64,000 nucleotides of DNA from Icerya purchasi (taxonomy: Eukaryota > Arthropoda > Insecta > Hemiptera > Monophlebidae), in assembly GCA_039619475.1 (NCBI GenBank), contig CM077115.1:220209291-220273290 (forward strand), in the 5' to 3' direction. The position numbers were made by a program, and so were the translations under genes. Under the pieces are notes generated by a model. The model did no database searches, was not told where the DNA came from, and saw only the letters and a program-made list of their open reading frames with translations. Shown one piece after another: positions 33,256-45,900 of the stretch. How positions within the stretch are numbered: position 1 is the first letter of the stretch; each line of letters begins with the position of its first letter.

Positions 33256-36200
33256 TTTAAAAGTTTTACAGTGGAATTTCCGAAGCCTTAGAGCAAACAG
33301 AGGGTCCTAGAGGCTTTGCTTAGTCAAAATGAGATTAACCATAGCCTTGCTTTCAGAAACATGGCTTAAACAGAATACTCATTTCACCTGTAAAAACTAT
33401 TATGCGATCAAGTCTGATCGGGATGATGGATACGGTGGCGCTGCAATTCTTATTAAAAAAGACATTCAATTTACTGAACACAATGTTCAACTTCCTCTTT
33501 CTTCCTCACTCCATGCCTTGAACATAGTTCATATTTCAATACCTTCCAAGTCTTCTGATCTCTTCACATAATATCTGTCTACATTCCTCCGTCTTATACC
33601 CTCCGGGACTTTTCTTTTTTACTCTTCCTTAATTCAATTCCTCATCCCTTTATCGTTGGAGGTGATTTGAACGCTCGCTCGCCGCTCTGGGGCTGCTCAC
33701 ATTATAACCGAAATGGTGTGATTCTAGAAGATTTTTTCCTCAACAATAATTTAGTTTTACTTAATGATTCTTCGCCTACTTTTTTCAGAAACACTTCAGT
33801 TACTAGTTCTCTTGATCTTACCTTCTGTTCTTCTTCCATCAGTTTGCAACTTAGCTGGAGAACTTTGGATGGCACCTTTGGAAGTGATCACGTTCCTATC
33901 CTTATTTCCTTTTTTGATTTCTCTTATCTTACTGTTTCCAAACCTGCTCTTAATCCTCAGTGGAATCTATCCCGGGTTGACTAGGCTAAATTCAGCTCAG
34001 TGGTGGATTCCTATGTCTCAAGAATACAAGATATCCATGATTCTCAGTGTCAATATAACTCTTTCATCCTAGCAATTACTAATGATCTTTCTTTGTCGTG
34101 TCCTTCTTCCCGTTTTCCCTCTCAAACTAAACATAAATCCTCTTCCTATTTATGGTGGAACGATGAGTGTAAACGTGCTTATGACCTTAGTTCTCGAACG
34201 TTCAAAACCTTTCGCTCCAATTCCACTTTGGAGAACTTTCTCGCACATAAACGGGCTAATGCCAAAACTAGATTTACAATAAAAGCCGCTAAGAGAATGT
34301 CATGGAGAAAGTACTGCTCTTCTTTTACACGAAATACCCCTCTCTCGCGGATTTGGAGTCTTGCCAGGGCTTTTAAATCTTCGTCTGCCGGCCATTCCTC
34401 TAACCACTTCCTCTCTGATGACAACCTTTCTATCTTTATCGACTCAATTGCCCCTCCTTATGTTCCATGCCTCGAGGAAACGATGTTATCGTCTACTCCT
34501 ATCCTCTCTCCTCATTTTCTTACCTCTCCTTTTCATATTAATGAGCTCCAACTTGCCTTACATACGGCGTCTAAATCCTCACCAGGAATCGACGGAATTC
34601 CTTACCTTGTTGTCCAAAATCTGTCTGACAGTGCTCTTCAGTTCCTGAATTCGTTGTTTAATTTCTTTGTTGATACATGCAATACTCCATCCTCTTGGAA
34701 CACATTTATTATCATCCCCATTCCCAAAAAGAACTCCTCTTCTTTTCGACCTATCTCACTCGCCTCCTGCCTTAGAAAGCTCTCTGAGAGTATTCTCAAT
34801 AGGCGTCTCGTTTGGTGGTTCGAAAACTTGAATATCCTTCCTAGCAATATGTTTGGTTTTCGTCCGGGCCTTGGTCCAGCTGATTGTATAAGTCTTTTTG
34901 TATCCGATATATATAAATCTTTTATTGACAAAAAATACACCTTGGCAGCCTTTATTGATATCTCTGCTGCTTTCGACAATGTTTATCTTCCCTGCCTTCA
35001 AGGAAAAAAGGTTATCCATTAGTATTCCTCCTACTTTCGTTGATCTTGTTCTCAACCTTATGCTGAATCGATCTATCCGTTAGTCTTCTGCAACAGATTC
35101 TCCTTCAAGAAAGGTTTTTCGTGGTCTTCCGCAGGGCTCTTGTCTCAGTCCCACTTTGTTTAATATCTATATGCTCAATGTTGCCACTCTTCCTATTTCT
35201 TCCTCTTCCCTGTTCTATGCAGACGATATTCTCCTTTACTCCTCAGCTATGGATATTACAACTGCCAACGAGGTACTTAACAGATCACTGTCCGTCTTGG
35301 AACTTTCTCTTTCTTCTATTCATCTATCTGTGTCTTCTTCTAAATTCTCCTGCGTTATATTTTCTCTCCGTCCTTACAATTTAGCCACTGTCAATGTTTC
35401 TCTGAATAATCTTCCTATTTCCCTAGTCAACTGTTTTTGCTATCTTGGAGTGTTTCTAAATAGCCGCTTGTCCTTCTTTGAGCACATTAATTTCTTTAAT
35501 ATTTCTTGCCGCAAACGACTCAACCTGTTCAAGGCCCTGTCACATACGAGATGGGACGATGATCCTCAAATCCTGATCCTGCTGTACAAATCAATCATAT
35601 TATCTAAACTAGATTACTGTTCCTTCATATATGGCAATGCCACAAAATCTCTCCTCTCTAAACTGGATTTAACACAAAATTTGGTTCTTAGTTTTTGCTT
35701 AAGGGCGCTTAATTCCACTCCTATTCCAGCTCTTCTTGCTGAATCGAATGTAAAACCGTTGTTTATCCGACGATCACATTTAGGATACAGTTTTCTTGTA
35801 AAAAGACTTTCCATCTCATTTTCTATGATTCGTCTCACATACCTCTCTATCTTTCATAAATGGCGCTTCTCTCCTAATAAATGTCCTATCTTAGCCCTTG
35901 TTTCTCATCGTTTAGACAAATTCTCCTCCTATACTATTTCCCACAGTAAACTTCCTTATTTTATTTTTAACTTGTTCGTGTTTTTTCACCCTCCAAAACT
36001 CTTTTCTCTTCCTTCACCATCCAAAACTTCTGGCTCCGCAGTTGTCAATCAAGAATTTAATTTTCTTATTAATTCCTCGTTTCCTTTTCATTCCTTAATA
36101 TTTACTGATGGTTCCAAGAGTTCAGGAGGAGTAGCTGCTTCCTTTTTCTCTCCAGCCAATAATTCCGCTCAATCCTTCAGGCTCCCGGCTTTTTGCTCCA

Positions 36201-36978
36201 TCTTCTCCGCAGAACTTTATGCCATTCTTCGAGCCGTTATATTTATTTCCTCAACTCGTTCTTCTGATAGATACTTAATTATTTCAGACTCCAAAAGTGC
36301 TCTTCAGGCTATATCCTCTCCCTTTCCCTCATATTCCCTCGATTTTATTGTTTTCCGTATACGTTCTCTCATCTATAGTCTTTCCCTTTCCCATTCCATT
36401 TCCATCGACCTGCTTTGGGTTCCAAGTCATGCGGGTATTGATAGTAACGAGACAGTAGACTCCTTAGCACGCTTAGCGTTACACTCTCCACATTTTATTA
36501 AAAAGATTCCTGGTCGCAACATACTTTCCCTCTCCAAAAAAATGCATGTCAGACTTTAGTCGGATGTGTATCCTTGCTCCTTTTCCAATCCTAACTCTTT
36601 TTACCTTTCTATTCAGCCTAGACCTCCTTCTTGTTCTTGGTTCTATCATTTTCCTACTATTAAACGTTTTTTCATCATTGCCATCTGCCGTCTGCGGTTC
36701 AATCATACTTTGCTCCCATCCTCTCGGCATCGTTTTGCTCTTTCCCCATCCATTGTCCTTTGCACTCTGGCGACTGTTCCTTCGTTTGTGATCCTGACCA
36801 CCCGCTGTTTGAATGTTCCAGTCTTTCCTCCGAACGAAATATCTTGTACGTTTAATTATTAAAGCTGAATTATCCTACTCCATATAGTGCTTCCTATATC
36901 TTAGCTTTGCTGTCATCCAATGTGGTTCCTATTCTTGTCTCTTTTCTGTCATCGATCTCTGACCGGATTAAAATTTAA
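33245..36978 (+). pseudogene. I-like LINE copy 2, ORF2 (EN-RT-RNase H)
   Basis: Domains in order: endonuclease (VLQWNFRSLRAN; LLSETWL; DDGYGGAAILIKKDI; GGDLNARSPLWGC; FGSDHVPILISF), reverse transcriptase (KSSPGIDGIPYLV; FRPISLASCLRKLSE; NMFGFRPGLGPADC; FIDISAAFDNV; FYADDILLYS as the YxDD box), RNase H (FTDGSKSSGGVAA; AELYAILRAV; ISDSKSALQA; WVPSHAGIDSNETVDSLARL), and a C-terminal region ending SDRIKI. At least six stops or frameshifts (near 33320, 33570, 33982, 35022, 35082, 36560) inactivate it. RNase H at the C-terminus supports the R1/LOA/I assemblage. Confidence 0.85.
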
Positions 36979-37064
36979 TCTCTAATCTAGTCCAATTGTC
37001 CTGCGTAGCTGCCCTTAGTCGACCAAGCCCAAAAAAAAACAAAAAAAAACGAAGAAAAAACAAT

Positions 37065-37576
37065 ATTTCATAACCAATTTGGGTTTAGAAAGAGGAAATC
37101 TACGATAACACTGCTCAGGACATTTACGTCTGATATAAATAAATCGTTAGCATCCGGAAAACAATTTCTGGTAGTTGTTTTAGATCTTACTAAGGCTTTT
37201 GATTTAATTGATAGGGAAATTTTGATAGAGGATTTTATTAAAATTAGAATAACAGGGAAACTTCTCAATTAGTTTAGAGGTTACTTACATGAAGGGGAGT
37301 GCTTAGTGAAAGTTGGGAATGAATATAGCGATATAGGGAAAACGAAATATGGAGTAGGACAAGGAACTATATTAGCCCCGTTACTGTTTCTAGTTTACAT
37401 CAACTCCATTCACAATTGTATTAGGAACGCCAAAATTTACGCATATGCCGACGATATTGCTCTGGTAATGGAACACCGAGACGTAGAAATTGCGGAAAGG
37501 ATGCTTCAAGAGGACTTGAATAAGGTCTGCAGATGGGTACGCGACAAAAAATTAGTAATAAATGCCAAGAAATTTA
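37065..37576 (+). pseudogene. CR1/L2-like LINE ORF2, part 2 (RT core)
   Basis: It continues the frame interrupted at 32156: HNQFGFRKRKSTITLLRTFT, VVVLDLTKAFDLIDR, an in-frame stop, then GVGQGTILAPLLFLVYINSI, AKIYAYADDIALVM (the YxDD box, YADD) and WVRDKKLVINAKK. At 37577 it is cut again by a minus-strand LINE 3' end. Confidence 0.85.
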
Positions 37577-38440
37577 TTTTTATTTATTTTATTATTTACG
37601 AGGTACATATTGCCAGGGAGGGGGCTATCACCTCGGGTGAGGTTATTTACATTATTTTAAGGTTTGTAATATTTATAAATTTAATAAGTCTGTATAGGTT
37701 ATTTATGTTTAAATTCGCGGAATGATCGTCTGTAAGTGTGGATTGTTGGCGTTCAGCACTGTAGATGGGGCATTCAGTGATGATGTGTTTGACTGTGATC
37801 TGACAATTGCATTGAGTACAAGCTGGAGGCTCCTGCTGGTCCAGCAGGTATGCATGGGTGGTTAGAGTATGGCCTAAATAGATTCTGTTCAAGGTTGTTT
37901 CGATATTCCGGTTTGATGCAGCTTTGCCTATAACGTAAGTCCAGTCGGTAATCGTCCGTTTAATTGTCGGTAGTTTGTTCGAATAGCTGCTGTTCCACTC
38001 AACCTCCCAATCAGACATTATTTTGGATTTTACGTATTTCTTCAGTTCGCTTGGGTGTAACACTGGTACGGCGGCGTTGGTCGATAGCGTGGGAAGGTGA
38101 TCAAAGATCACGATGTAAATGGTGCCTTCATGGTGGTTTGGACTCCACGGTGGATCGGCGGAAGGCATGCGCTTAAGTAGATAATTCGGGATGTCCAGCG
38201 TAAATTCGTCATGACATTTGAAGTAGCCTTGGGCAGCGAGGGTACCGTCTCTGTATAGTGGGTTTGATGGACTGTAAATGCTGTGGTTTGGATGGTTCGG
38301 GTAACTTAAGATTGACAGGGCATAATCGACCGATAATGTTTGCCGGCGGTATTTTATGGGAGGAATACCGGCGAGCACGTGCATACTGGAGGCAGGCGTA
38401 GTTCGGAAAGCTCGTAGAGCTATACGGAGGCCCGAATTTC
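37577..38440 (-). mobile_element. LINE 3' end nested inside the RT
   Basis: Minus-strand insertion; the A/T-rich tail is at 37577-37600 on this strand. Its frame 37647-38384 encodes the C-terminal part of an I-type ORF2: TIKRTITDWTYVIGKAAS, NRIYLGHTLTTHAYLLDQQE, then the Cys/His block CTQCNCQITVKHIITECP. No reverse transcriptase remains, so it is 5'-truncated. The surrounding RT resumes at about 38443 with MYVRTPNRFRKF. Confidence 0.8.
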
Positions 38441-39122
38441 AAAATTCATGTATGTAAGAACACCAAATAGGTTTAGAAAGTTCATTCCCAAAATAGTATT
38501 GCATATTGTAGATTGTCTTCATGGAGCGGAAGTTTGCTGTTGTGACCCGATAGAAACGGTTGATAATTTTAAGTATCTTGGAATTACATCTGATAAGGCG
38601 TTAACATGGAGAGGTCACATTGATAATATTGTGAGAAAAAACAGGCAGACTATACCGGCTTTATACAAATTAAAACAGGTTATGAATTACAAAACCATGA
38701 GATTGTATGTTGACACTCATTAATAATGTCTAGAATCAAATACGAAATTGAAATTTGGGGGGAGGCAAAAAAACGGAATTAAGGAAAATTAGTAAGCTAC
38801 AAAAAAGATGTTTAAAAATAATTTTACCGAACTGGAGAAATACGAATCTCGCAACGGATACTACTTGGTGGGATAATAATAAAAAAAAAATTTATTACAG
38901 TAACTATTAAGATATAAAACAGAAAAAAGAATATTACCGACAAGGGAAAAGGTTTATGAGACTAGAAACTATGACAAATTATCTATTATAAGACCTAAAG
39001 GGGTTAACAATAAAATTGACAATGTTGAAGAGGAAATTTCGAGTCAAATTTTGGGTAACATACCAAAGGAAATTAAAGACGAAGACAATTTGAAAATATG
39101 GAAAGACAAAATTAAAATTTAG
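38441..39122 (+). pseudogene. CR1/L2-like LINE ORF2, part 3 (C-terminus)
   Basis: It contains PIETVDNFKYLGITSDKALT, the strand after the YxDD box, then WRGHIDNIVRKNRQTIPALY. Frameshifted remains of the C-terminal domain follow (LQKRCLKIILPNWRN; LKIWKDKIKI) to a stop at 39120-39122. Confidence 0.75.
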
Positions 39123-39489
39123 TTGATAGCGTGGTGCGAAGATTCAGAAAAGAATAGACGATGGAAAGAAACAAAGAGAATAATTATAAATAAGGTACAT
39201 AAAAAAAAAATTCACGGTAGCTGCTTTCTTCAGCTCCATATACCTTTTGGCTTACGAGTAAATATTGCTTTAGAATGTGTGTTGGGCATGAATGTATTTG
39301 TTTTAAAAATGAGATGTAATTCAGTGAAAATAAAAGCTAAAGTATAATTAAGGAATAGAAATAAGATCAATATGATGTGTTAGCATTAAGGTGTATTATA
39401 TTTGTGAATAAACGATGTAATTATGTTGGGAACCCACAGACAAGCATTTGCCTTGTGGGACCCGCAAATTATTTAAAGAAAGAAAAAAA
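39123..39489 (+). mobile_element. 3' UTR and end of the CR1/L2-like LINE
   Basis: Untranslated AT-rich sequence. An imperfect hairpin (CCCACAGACAAG ... CTTGTGGG, 39432-39458) lies close to the end, followed by an A-rich tail to about 39489. Directly after it the Helentron endonuclease frame resumes. Confidence 0.55.
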
Positions 39490-40008
39490 AAGCAATGCAG
39501 TTAGCGAAGAATGCGGAGATATCTGCGCTATTGAAAGCACGATAAACGGGCAGCGCGTGTTGATTGTGATGGTTTACGTATCACGCTACAGCAATATGAA
39601 CGATATTCAGTGTTTCTTCTTGACCAACTTGTTGATGTACACACCAAAAGCATCGGAAATGTTCGAAATTATTCGAGAGAAAGGTTACGGACAAATACCA
39701 ATCATTCTGTCTGGCGAAATCAACTTGGATGTGCGGGAAAAAGGAAATCAACATTTCATCACATTCATAGATGAAACGTTTGGACTCCAACTCAAAACGA
39801 ATCCAGCTCTATCGACTATTCGTGGGGGATCGTGCATCGCGATTTGCTCTTCACTCGCCACATCGAAAAAATAGATTGTAAAAATTACGTAAGTTATTTC
39901 AGCTACCATAAATCTGTACTGTTCCTATTGCCTCTACCGAATATACAAAATAAAACCATTTTACACTTTGTGTCGTACTTTTTTATTGATTCAAAAATTG
40001 GTGCCTGA
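39490..40008 (+). pseudogene. Helentron endonuclease, C-terminal half
   Basis: It resumes the domain interrupted near 28750: SEECGDICAIES, RVLIVMVYVSRYSNMNDIQC, GYGQIPIILSGEINLD, TFGLQLKTNPALSTIRGGSC. After a frameshift near 39860 it continues IEKIDCKNYVSYFSYHKS to a stop at 40006-40008. The SGEINLD motif stands where AP-type endonucleases have GDFN-like residues, so the catalytic Asp is changed. Confidence 0.75.
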
Positions 40009-40024
40009 ACAGTATTTGCATAAC

Positions 40025-40165
40025 GCTTCCCCATCGATGGTTCAACGTCATCGATCGATAATTGACGTTCCCGGATCGATTGCAGAACGATAGCTATCGA
40101 TGACCGATCGATTATTAACGTTCCTGGATCAATGGTTGATCGATACTTGACGTTACAGTCTAATA
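40025..40165. repeat. CGATCGAT-rich direct subrepeats
   Basis: Three to four degenerate repeats of about 40-50 bp share ATCGATCGAT, ATTGACGTTCCCGGATCGAT and ATTAACGTTCCTGGATCAAT. They lie immediately after the Helentron coding end. They may be Helentron 3' subterminal repeats or an unrelated minisatellite. Confidence 0.5.
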
Positions 40166-40387
40166 GGATAAAGCATATTCATGTATTGTAATTTTGGCCA
40201 AAGGCTCTAAGTAAAACTCAGGCAAGACGCACAGCGCCGAGTTTTTTTTTTTTTTTTTGCTACTTGAAGACTTATAGTATTATTGCTTAAAATTCTTTGA
40301 TTGAATGATTACTTTAAAAGACGCGTAATCTATACATTATTCATAAGTGAAAATAGGTCTTTGTTCGGTTAACACGTTTTGGTTATT

Positions 40388-40537
40388 ACTACAGTCCGAT
40401 TAAAAACGAAAATGTGCCGATGGAAAAAGTCGATATAAATCGACATTTATGATCCACTTATACTGTAAGTGGATAATAAATATCGATTTATTTCGACTTT
40501 TTCCATCGGCACATTTTCGTGTTGAAAGGACTGTAGT
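40388..40537. mobile_element. Palindromic MITE (Tc1/mariner-like ends)
   Basis: A 150-bp near-perfect hairpin: ACTACAGTCC at one end, GGACTGTAGT at the other, with internal arms pairing over about 70 nt (AAATGTGCCGATGGAAAAAG against its reverse complement). TA flanks both sides, consistent with a TA target duplication of Tc1/mariner-type elements. No coding capacity. Confidence 0.75.
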
Positions 40538-42675
40538 ATTCGAATTATTTATATTGTTATCACTTTCATTTATCTTATAGTTATTTTCGTTATTGTTAAT
40601 CTTTTTTATTATCATTATCTAGTTCCATTTCTACACATCCTGGTAATACTATCGGCGGGGCCTTTATCAGAATAATAAAGTCCCCCTCCGTCTGGCGGAT
40701 CCTCTACCGTCATCGTTTTCGAAAGGCCGGCGCTCTCAGCAATATTTATGTTTTCGTTATATTAGATGGTGTAAGAGGACGTTACTTATACTGATAAGAA
40801 AATAAACGATATAATTAGAACGAATTCACCAGCGTGTTTCTTCTTCTAATAAAACTGATAAAACGCAAACTATGCGAAAGATAAACTTTATCACAGATGC
40901 ACAAGACTAACTTGATTCGTTTTATAACCTTGCACAACACTGAAGGCAATGAAATTAGTCGATAGAGCTATCTCTAACTGATGCGCGATGGCTTGCGCTG
41001 TTTTTCAATAGGAACGATAATTTGGTCTCCCTCGTAATTATTAAGTAACATTCTTGAATGTCACAATATTGTCGGCTGTAAAGTCCGAACAGATATCGAA
41101 AAGTTTCACACGGTGCATGTTTTTGATCACTCGAAGATGCAGATGATCAGATGTCCTAGACTAGAGACAATCGTAATTCCTTAATCGATTCTTTTTTGGT
41201 TTTTTATTTTAGAAATAATTTTGAATAAAAACTTTACCTTAACATGTACACTCGTAATAATGCGGATGGTAAGAATTTAAATCGTAGTAAATGTTCGCAT
41301 AAAACATTTTCCGTGGCCAATTCCTATATACATTTAAACATGTTAATGTTGATAATATGTATTTTTAAAATTTCTCCTAATTATCCTCTACAAATTTCGC
41401 TGCGATAAATATCGTTTATAGAATGATCGTTACAGATCAGTACAGTGTATTCAAGCAGTTGTTTCTTTTTCTCTTTTTCCGACTGTGCAAAAAAAGCATC
41501 AATGAATGCAACCTCTTCATCTTTTTTCACTGTCTTGACCGTTTTTTTGTTATTCTTTTCTTGAAATTAATGCCAGTCTATAATGAAGGAATTAAATATA
41601 CAATTAAAAAAAGAAAGATATTATTACGAATTAATACATATGTATATTAGAAGAAAATTCAATCCAGTTATGTTACACTCTAAATGACGTGTAGAGTTGA
41701 TGGTTTGTAATTTTTTAAATATGGGTGATTATACATTAAAAAAAATAGAAGAAAAAAAAAATGAAAAGAACCGATATTTCATCTCTTCTTTTTTATTCTA
41801 AAGAGTCAACTCATTTGTGTAAATAAACTCGTAATCGACTCCTGGGAGTTGGAGTGGCCTGCAACTTTAGTTTTAACTTAAAATTTTCCTAGTCCATTTT
41901 TATAATGCCACGTTATTTGTTTTCAGTGGAAACCGTATGATGACGAATTTGTTATTAAATTCCAACGTTTCGAGCCTCTGTTCATCCTTTAGCTAGGAAA
42001 AATTTATTACAATATCCTATATTTCACATTACGAGCGTAGCAAGCCGTTGAACACTGGACAGCCGTTTAGTAATAATTATTACCCCCGATATATTGACTG
42101 TTGCAAACAATAGTACCAGTGGCATTTAACGATTCATTTTTACAAAAATATTACACTTCTGTTATTTATTATTACCCAATAAACGGTGTCGAGAGTTGCG
42201 AAGTTAAAGTTCACAGCGTGCTGTACACTTGCAAACGGGACAATGTTTTGAATTCAGGAACCTTCCTACATATCCCGAGTACTCGAATTTTATTTTAATT
42301 AAAGAACATGCGAAGCAACAATTTAATTCCGAACCAAACTGAACTTTAAGTTTAGAGTTAGCCGAGCAGATTGTTTATATTAAGCTGTCACGCTCTCATC
42401 ATTACTTACTCTTAGTGCTACTAATTAATAAGAAGACGAGAATTTCGTTAGCACAAAATTCAAAAATTACTAAATAATACGTACTACCAAATATTACGGT
42501 CTCACATTCTGTTCGCCTTGAGAAGAAAAACATTTCTATCTGTCTCGTAGTATACATTTTGTATCATGAAATAGTTTTGTTTACACAACATCTATTGGCA
42601 ATGCTAGTGAAAAAATTTAACGAATAAAAGCTGAAATATCAGATTCAGTTAGTAGTATTCCGTCTTTATACTTAC
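40538..42675. other. Intron DNA without recognised gene
   Basis: AT-rich DNA inside the PPM1G-like intron. Short frames only (longest 75 codons, 41423-41650, Phe/Leu-rich). No element signature was seen. Confidence 0.5.
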
Positions 42676-42907
42676 CGAAAACCCTGGATAAATTGAAATT
42701 TCCATCCACTCGACCATCATTAACATAACCTCCTGCTTTACAAATTCTTTTACGTTCCGTAGCCCTATACGGTTTATGATCCAACGATAAAGGTAATGCT
42801 TTTCCAGCTTCACTTGCAATACAGCGACAGTCTCCTATATTCGCTGTGTAAATATGATCATTTGTTACCAACGCTAAAACTGCCGCACAGCCATTATCGT
42901 ATCCAGG
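42676..42907 (-). CDS. PPM1G: PPM1G-like PP2C phosphatase, upstream exon
   Basis: A 232-nt exon with acceptor GAAATTTTAG before 42907 and donor TTCG/GTAAGT after 42676. It encodes PGYDNGCAAVLAL, IYTANIGDCRCI (family usual GDSRC), GKALPLSLDHKP, ICKAGGYVNDGRVDGNFNLS and RVFG. These are consecutive PP2C motifs in the order of the PPM1G branch, a nuclear Ser/Thr phosphatase. It splices in phase onto 26528-26302, giving an intron of 16,147 nt full of nested transposons. Upstream exons should lie above 42907 on this strand, but none was recognised up to 47 kb. Frame and splice sites are intact, so it may be expressed, but several conserved positions are changed. Confidence 0.85.
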
Positions 42908-45900
42908 CTAAAATTTCAAAAAAAACCTACAGTTACATCGCAGCAACATGAAAAACCGTAGTTCTGAATTTGAAATCCTTCACCATGTTTCCTACTGGAA
43001 CGCTATAGGTGCCTGCTGGTCAAGACCGGACGGCTACGGCTTTGTTATACGCGAGAATTCGGTAAAAAAAATTCTGCACGGACTGATGATTTCGAAATGT
43101 GTATCATTTAAAACAGTATCTTACCTTTATTAAAAAAATAGAAAAGGGAAAAATATGCTCCATCTTTTTAGAGGTACTTCATTAATACCTTAAGGAAAAT
43201 TTTTTTTTTATCACGAGTACAATCAACAACGTATGTGTAATTTTTATTCATGTTCATCATATACGGGGGGTAATTCATTTATGTAAATTATTAATACATA
43301 TAAATATCGAAATGATGGAAATTACTAATAGTATGGGGGGATACTAGTGAAAAACGTATTGTTATTTATATAAAATAAAGATGCGAAGAAAATGTTCACC
43401 CCTCTTTCAAAATTCTGTGCACGGCCTGCTGTGTGCTGCTATTACTAGTGTATAAAAAGATGCTTAAAGAAATGCAATTAACTTCCTTGAAGTCACTGAA
43501 GAAATTATCCGCTTCTATTCATGCTAAACGTGCAATAAAATAACCCAACCGAAAAAACAATAGCGATTAAATATAGTTTAAAATTTAACCGCGTTATTAT
43601 ATAAGTCATCGCCCATTTATGCGATGCAACAAGCAATCAATAACCAATAATCGTATCGCCGTCGTAATTCCACTTTTTATTGCTTAAGCTAGCGATTGTT
43701 TGCTTACATTTTGCATTTTTATTCGTAATACGGGCACAAGCAAGGAATCAATGTAAAATTTATCCAGTTATTAGAGAAACATTATTGCATTTATGACTAG
43801 ACAATTTCTAAATACAGCAATAGAAGTGTACAAGAAAAAGCAAGGAAACAAATTTCAGCAGAAATGTCGGAATCCGTGAAGTACATAAATGATAAAATGT
43901 ATATTATAACTATATTCGATAATATATGCTATTTTATTTTATTGCACACCTTTATGCCCTAATCTGATTGCATATTTATGATATATAGCCGGTAACATTC
44001 CAAAATTTCGAAAGTTTTTTTTTTTTTAACAAAAGTATTTTCAGATTTGTACGTCTGTCATACTTGAAAAATAAAAAATTCAAATAATCAAATCACATAT
44101 AATCCGCGTATATTATTTTAAATGATACAATGCACATATATATATATATATATGCGTATGTGTGTGTGTGTGTGTGCGTGAGTGTTTAATTATGGAATAT
44201 TATTATTATTAAATTAGATTTAAGCGCCATATGCAGCAACTATGGCTAGAGGCACAGGAGGAGGAGGTTAAGATTAGTGAGTAGAGTTTGGGAAATATAT
44301 TTATTTATAAATGGTACACTAAAGCCTTGTAGTCAATCATTGTATATGCAATATTTGAACACTACAATAAAAACAAATAAAAAATAGTCGTTTCCATAGA
44401 ATTCATACAAATTTTAATTTTCTTTTCTTTTGTCAAAAACTGAAAAGAAATAAATTTACTCTGAATTTCGGTCCATTTAATTCAAGCAGTTATGATTTCG
44501 CAGACATTTGGGCGGGCGGGCGGGGGGTTAAACCCTGAAAATCTCCCGTCAGATACGGCCTGGTCTTGTTTACAGTAATCATCCGTCAATGCACATAGAT
44601 CCTTAATTTGTTGTTTCATGGATACATGTACATAGATATATACATTCATACATGTTTTGTTTTTAATAAAAAAAATATAGTTTTCGTTTATTCGATAAAT
44701 TTTAATAATCGAAATATTTCGAAACGTTTGAATAACCGAATTGTTCGATTAAAAAATACCGTAGTTATCAGGAAAATTGTTTTCCATTTCACCTCCGGTC
44801 GTTTGTTTGTGTTCAAACTTGCAGCATTTACTAGAAAATTAGGATTCATTTAATGTTTATTGGTATCGTTAAAATCTACTGAACGGAGAAAATCTGTTTC
44901 AGTCGTTAATCTTGATAACGCTGATATCTAGAGTGGTTGATCTATAAATGTTTTTTATTCCTTTTAATATCGAAAAAGATCTTTCCGCCTCATACAAATA
45001 TTCTATATGCAATATAAATGTTAGAAAAAACATCTCTTTTGCACGTTTAACCATCCATGTCGGAGGTGGAAGCCCCCCCCCCCGTGACGATAGCCCTTTC
45101 CTAAATCCAAGCCTGTTCGTAATAGTCAAAAGAAATTCTGATACCGGTGCAATTTATTAGTAAATCTCGGTCAGTATATGTAAAGCCTGATTCCTTCCGA
45201 TATTTATTAATAATAACATGTGATTTATATCGAGCCTGTAAATTGTAGTATATAAAATGAGTGTATGTAGTAAATAGGTTTGTTTGGTAAAATAGTTTTT
45301 AACTTTTATTATAGCATAGATGTTTTCCGTTTATGGTATTTGAAAAATATAAAGCAAAATCATTTAAATATTCAACTTGATCATAGATCGTAAAATTCTA
45401 AAATACGTAATTCTTAATTCTGCTGATAATATCAAAAGAATGAATTGCATTAAGAAAAATAAATAAATAAAAGGGTTAGAGAGTACAAAACAGTAACGTT
45501 TGAAATAATATAAAATAAATTTAATTCAAATTTACACTTATTTTTGTTCATTATTGAGATATTTTATTTTTAATTTATATTTTTAATATTAACAAACAGA
45601 TTACGAATATTTATCTTTATTTAAAGTTCCAAGAATTCAAATTATATAAAAAATTTTTTCTCCAAATATGTATAAATGATTTTTTTTAAATAAGATTTTA
45701 GATTTAAAATCTTTCTGTTAAATACAGAAATCGAAAATGTAAATTTGTTTAGTTTCCCCGTAATTCAGCCGACAAAATTTCTACTTAAAACCGGTAACTT
45801 CATAATTTAATTTTTTTTTTAATTGACAAAGCTAAACGACGTCTTTAAAAAATTCATTAATAACCTTCACAAAAGAAACTCTGCATAAACTAACACTAAA

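Larger units (their letters stand above)
32157..37050 (+). mobile_element. I-like LINE, 5'-truncated copy 2 (4.9 kb, nested)
   Basis: It begins within the ORF1 zinc-knuckle region and ends in GACCAAGCCC plus an A-rich tail (37030-37050). It interrupts the reverse transcriptase of the surrounding LINE: NLMMF at 32150 resumes as HNQFGF at 37070. Related to, but clearly diverged from, the longer copy at 52.4-59.1 kb. Confidence 0.88.
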
